From positions 1,860,001 through 1,924,000 of the forward strand of contig NZ_CP076543.1 of NCBI RefSeq assembly GCF_030440515.1: a stretch of DNA of 64,000 bases, in the 5' to 3' direction. The translations under genes and the position numbers were made by a program. The notes below the pieces were generated by a model that saw only the letters and a list, made by a program, of their open reading frames with translations, was not told where the DNA came from and searched no databases. Positions 62,815-64,000 of the stretch are shown here, one piece after another. Positions within the stretch are counted from its first letter, which is position 1, and each line of letters opens with the position of its first letter. The stretch is from Streptomyces xanthophaeus (GTDB lineage Bacteria > Actinomycetota > Actinomycetes > Streptomycetales > Streptomycetaceae).

Positions 62815-64000
62815 TCAGGCGGTCGCCAGCTGCGGGATCAGGCGCATCGCGTTGTCGTGGTAGATCCCCCGCAGCTGCTCCGGGGTGAAGGCCGGGTCCG
62901 CTTCGAGGGCGGGCAGTGCCAGGTCCATGACCGTGTCGGCGGGGGCCGCGGGCCAGTCCGTGCCGAAGAGGACGTGGTCGGCCGGCACGTGCTCCAGCAG
63001 GGTCGCGGCGGGCGCCATGGGGCCTGCCGTGTCGTAGTAGAAGCGGCTCAGGTGGTCACGGACGGCGGCGGGTTCGACGGCCGGTTCGCAGAACCGCCCG
63101 AGGGCCTGCAGACGCGTCGCGATGAACGGCAGGAAGCCTCCGGCGTGCGGCAGGACGACGGAGATGTCCGGGAACCGGTCCAGCGTCCTGCGGCTGATCA
63201 TGTTCACGGCGGCCCGCGTGGTGTCCAGCAGGAAGTCGCACATGAAGTTCGGGATGCCCGGAACCGTCGACCCGCCGGGCGGGCCGGAGGTACCACCGGG
63301 CGGACCGGGCGGACCGGACGCACCGGACGCACCGGGCCGGCCGGAGGAGGCACCACCGGGCGGGCCAGGCGGGCCGGGCGGGCCGCACGGGCCGTCCGGA
63401 AGGTTGTGCGGGTGGGTGTCCACCACGGCGGAGTAGTCGTTCAGCTCGTGGAACAGCCGGTCGTAGGCGGGATCACCGAGGTAGACGCCCCCGTAGTTGG
63501 CCGTCACGTTCACCCCGACGGCTCCGAGCTGCCCGAGCCCGCGGCGCACGGCCCAGGACGAGGCCTCCGGGTCGTCCAGGAACAGCGGCACGTAGTACGA
63601 GAACCGTCCCGGATGCGCCTGCGCCACCTCGCTCATCGACTGCAGCGTGATGTTGATGGCCTCGCGCAGCTGCGCCGACGACCGGTAGCGCGCCGGCAGC
63701 ATCGGCTTGAGGACGGCGGTCGTGATGCCCGCGCCGTCCATGAAACGGATCGCCGCATCGGTGCCGAGCCGGCTCCACGGGGGCAGCCGTTGCGGATCGA
63801 TCAGTCCGTGGTGCGCGGCCCAGTCGCGCCACTGGGGCGCGCAGAAGTGATGATGCATGTCGATCTTCGAATGGACCGCGCGCGCCGCGTCCGTATCCGG
63901 TGCCGAGTAGCCCCGCGCGACCCGGATGACCTCGCTGGTGCCCACCGCGGCGATCCGCAGTTCGTCCGCCGGCGTCCCCAGGAGGCGCAGTGCGGAGGTA
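62815..64000 (-). CDS. amidohydrolase (ACMSD-like) with collagen-like insertion, 5' end beyond window
   Basis: A TIM-barrel metal-dependent hydrolase/decarboxylase. KIDMHHHFCAP is the beta-1 HxH metal motif, VDTHPHN and VLPHAGGF carry further metal His residues, and LFGTDWP the catalytic Asp. Between VDTHPHN and FMCDFLLDTTRAA sits a ~48-residue stretch of GPP/GGT/GAS triplets, collagen-like and unexpected in an enzyme core. GTG 63945 has no ribosome site. The frame stays open to the edge with 16 of 18 codons ending in G or C (LRLLGTPADELRIAAVG), so the real start probably lies outside. The substrate is unknown. Confidence 0.82.
   Translation of the reverse strand, partial: TSALRLLGTPADELRIAAVGTSEVIRVARGYSAPDTDAARAVHSKIDMHHHFCAPQWRDWAAHHGLIDPQRLPPWSRLGTDAAIRFMDGAGITTAVLKPMLPARYRSSAQLREAINITLQSMSEVAQAHPGRFSYYVPLFLDDPEASSWAVRRGLGQLGAVGVNVTANYGGVYLGDPAYDRLFHELNDYSAVVDTHPHNLPDGPCGPPGPPGPPGGASSGRPGASGASGPPGPPGGTSGPPGGSTVPGIPNFMCDFLLDTTRAAVNMISRRTLDRFPDISVVLPHAGGFLPFIATRLQALGRFCEPAVEPAAVRDHLSRFYYDTAGPMAPAATLLEHVPADHVLFGTDWPAAPADTVMDLALPALEADPAFTPEQLRGIYHDNAMRLIPQLATA

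Overview
The window is very GC-rich, gene-dense DNA with almost every third codon position G or C. It has frequent GTG starts and many 1-4 bp stop/start overlaps. It carries a four-gene conservon (histidine kinase, roadblock, DUF742, small GTPase), a SAV2148-type HEPN protein, the GlgX/TreY/TreZ set and a handful of rare TTA codons. Together these point to a Streptomyces (or close relative) chromosome. I see no insertion sequence, prophage, CRISPR array or rRNA; the only certain RNA gene is a tRNA-His.

Layout. 1-4.6 kb: a truncated FUSC-type membrane protein, a phosphotransferase, a 3'-5' exonuclease, a frameshifted small membrane protein and a HEPN protein. 4.9-19.7 kb: glgX, treY and treZ, which together can turn glycogen into trehalose. 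They are interleaved with an MFS transporter, a LysR regulator divergent from a dihydrolipoyl dehydrogenase, an M14 carboxypeptidase, a 2OG-Fe(II) oxygenase, a MerR-methyltransferase fusion, a GNAT enzyme and an FHA protein. 19.7-25.2 kb: an M24 peptidase, a decayed LysR-like remnant, tRNA-His with a strong terminator, a hydrolase, an unrecognised gene and a Tat-exported phospholipase C.

25.4-38.0 kb is the most striking region. Eight tightly coupled rightward genes encode an Fn3-rich protein, two GTPases with zinc ribbons (one membrane-bound), a large GTPase-associated protein, a 42-residue membrane peptide, a vWA protein, a PP2C phosphatase and a protein kinase. Two convergent leftward genes follow that share a short NIG/GT tag. 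The first gene of each set carries TTA codons, so translation may depend on bldA. This looks like a regulated conflict/signalling system of the GTPase-vWA-kinase/phosphatase kind.

38.2-43.6 kb: a five-gene biosynthetic operon resembling OleA, OleC and OleD (head-to-head acyl condensation, beta-lactone/olefin chemistry). A family-2 glycosyltransferase and a cytochrome P450 are inserted, and no OleB is present. 43.6-47.4 kb: the conservon. 47.7-53.6 kb: a 1496-residue TPR-Hsp70-inactive-trypsin protein translationally coupled to a Ser/Thr kinase.

53.8-57.8 kb: a candidate RiPP locus made of a 40-residue charged peptide with its own promoter, a hairpin, a CX7CX2C radical SAM protein, a DUF5825-like protein and an MFS exporter. 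57.8-64 kb: housekeeping genes msrB, murC, a RibD-like reductase, zapE and an OsmC peroxiredoxin. The last gene is an amidohydrolase with a collagen-like insertion that runs to the right edge. All family names come from reading motifs; no database search was run.
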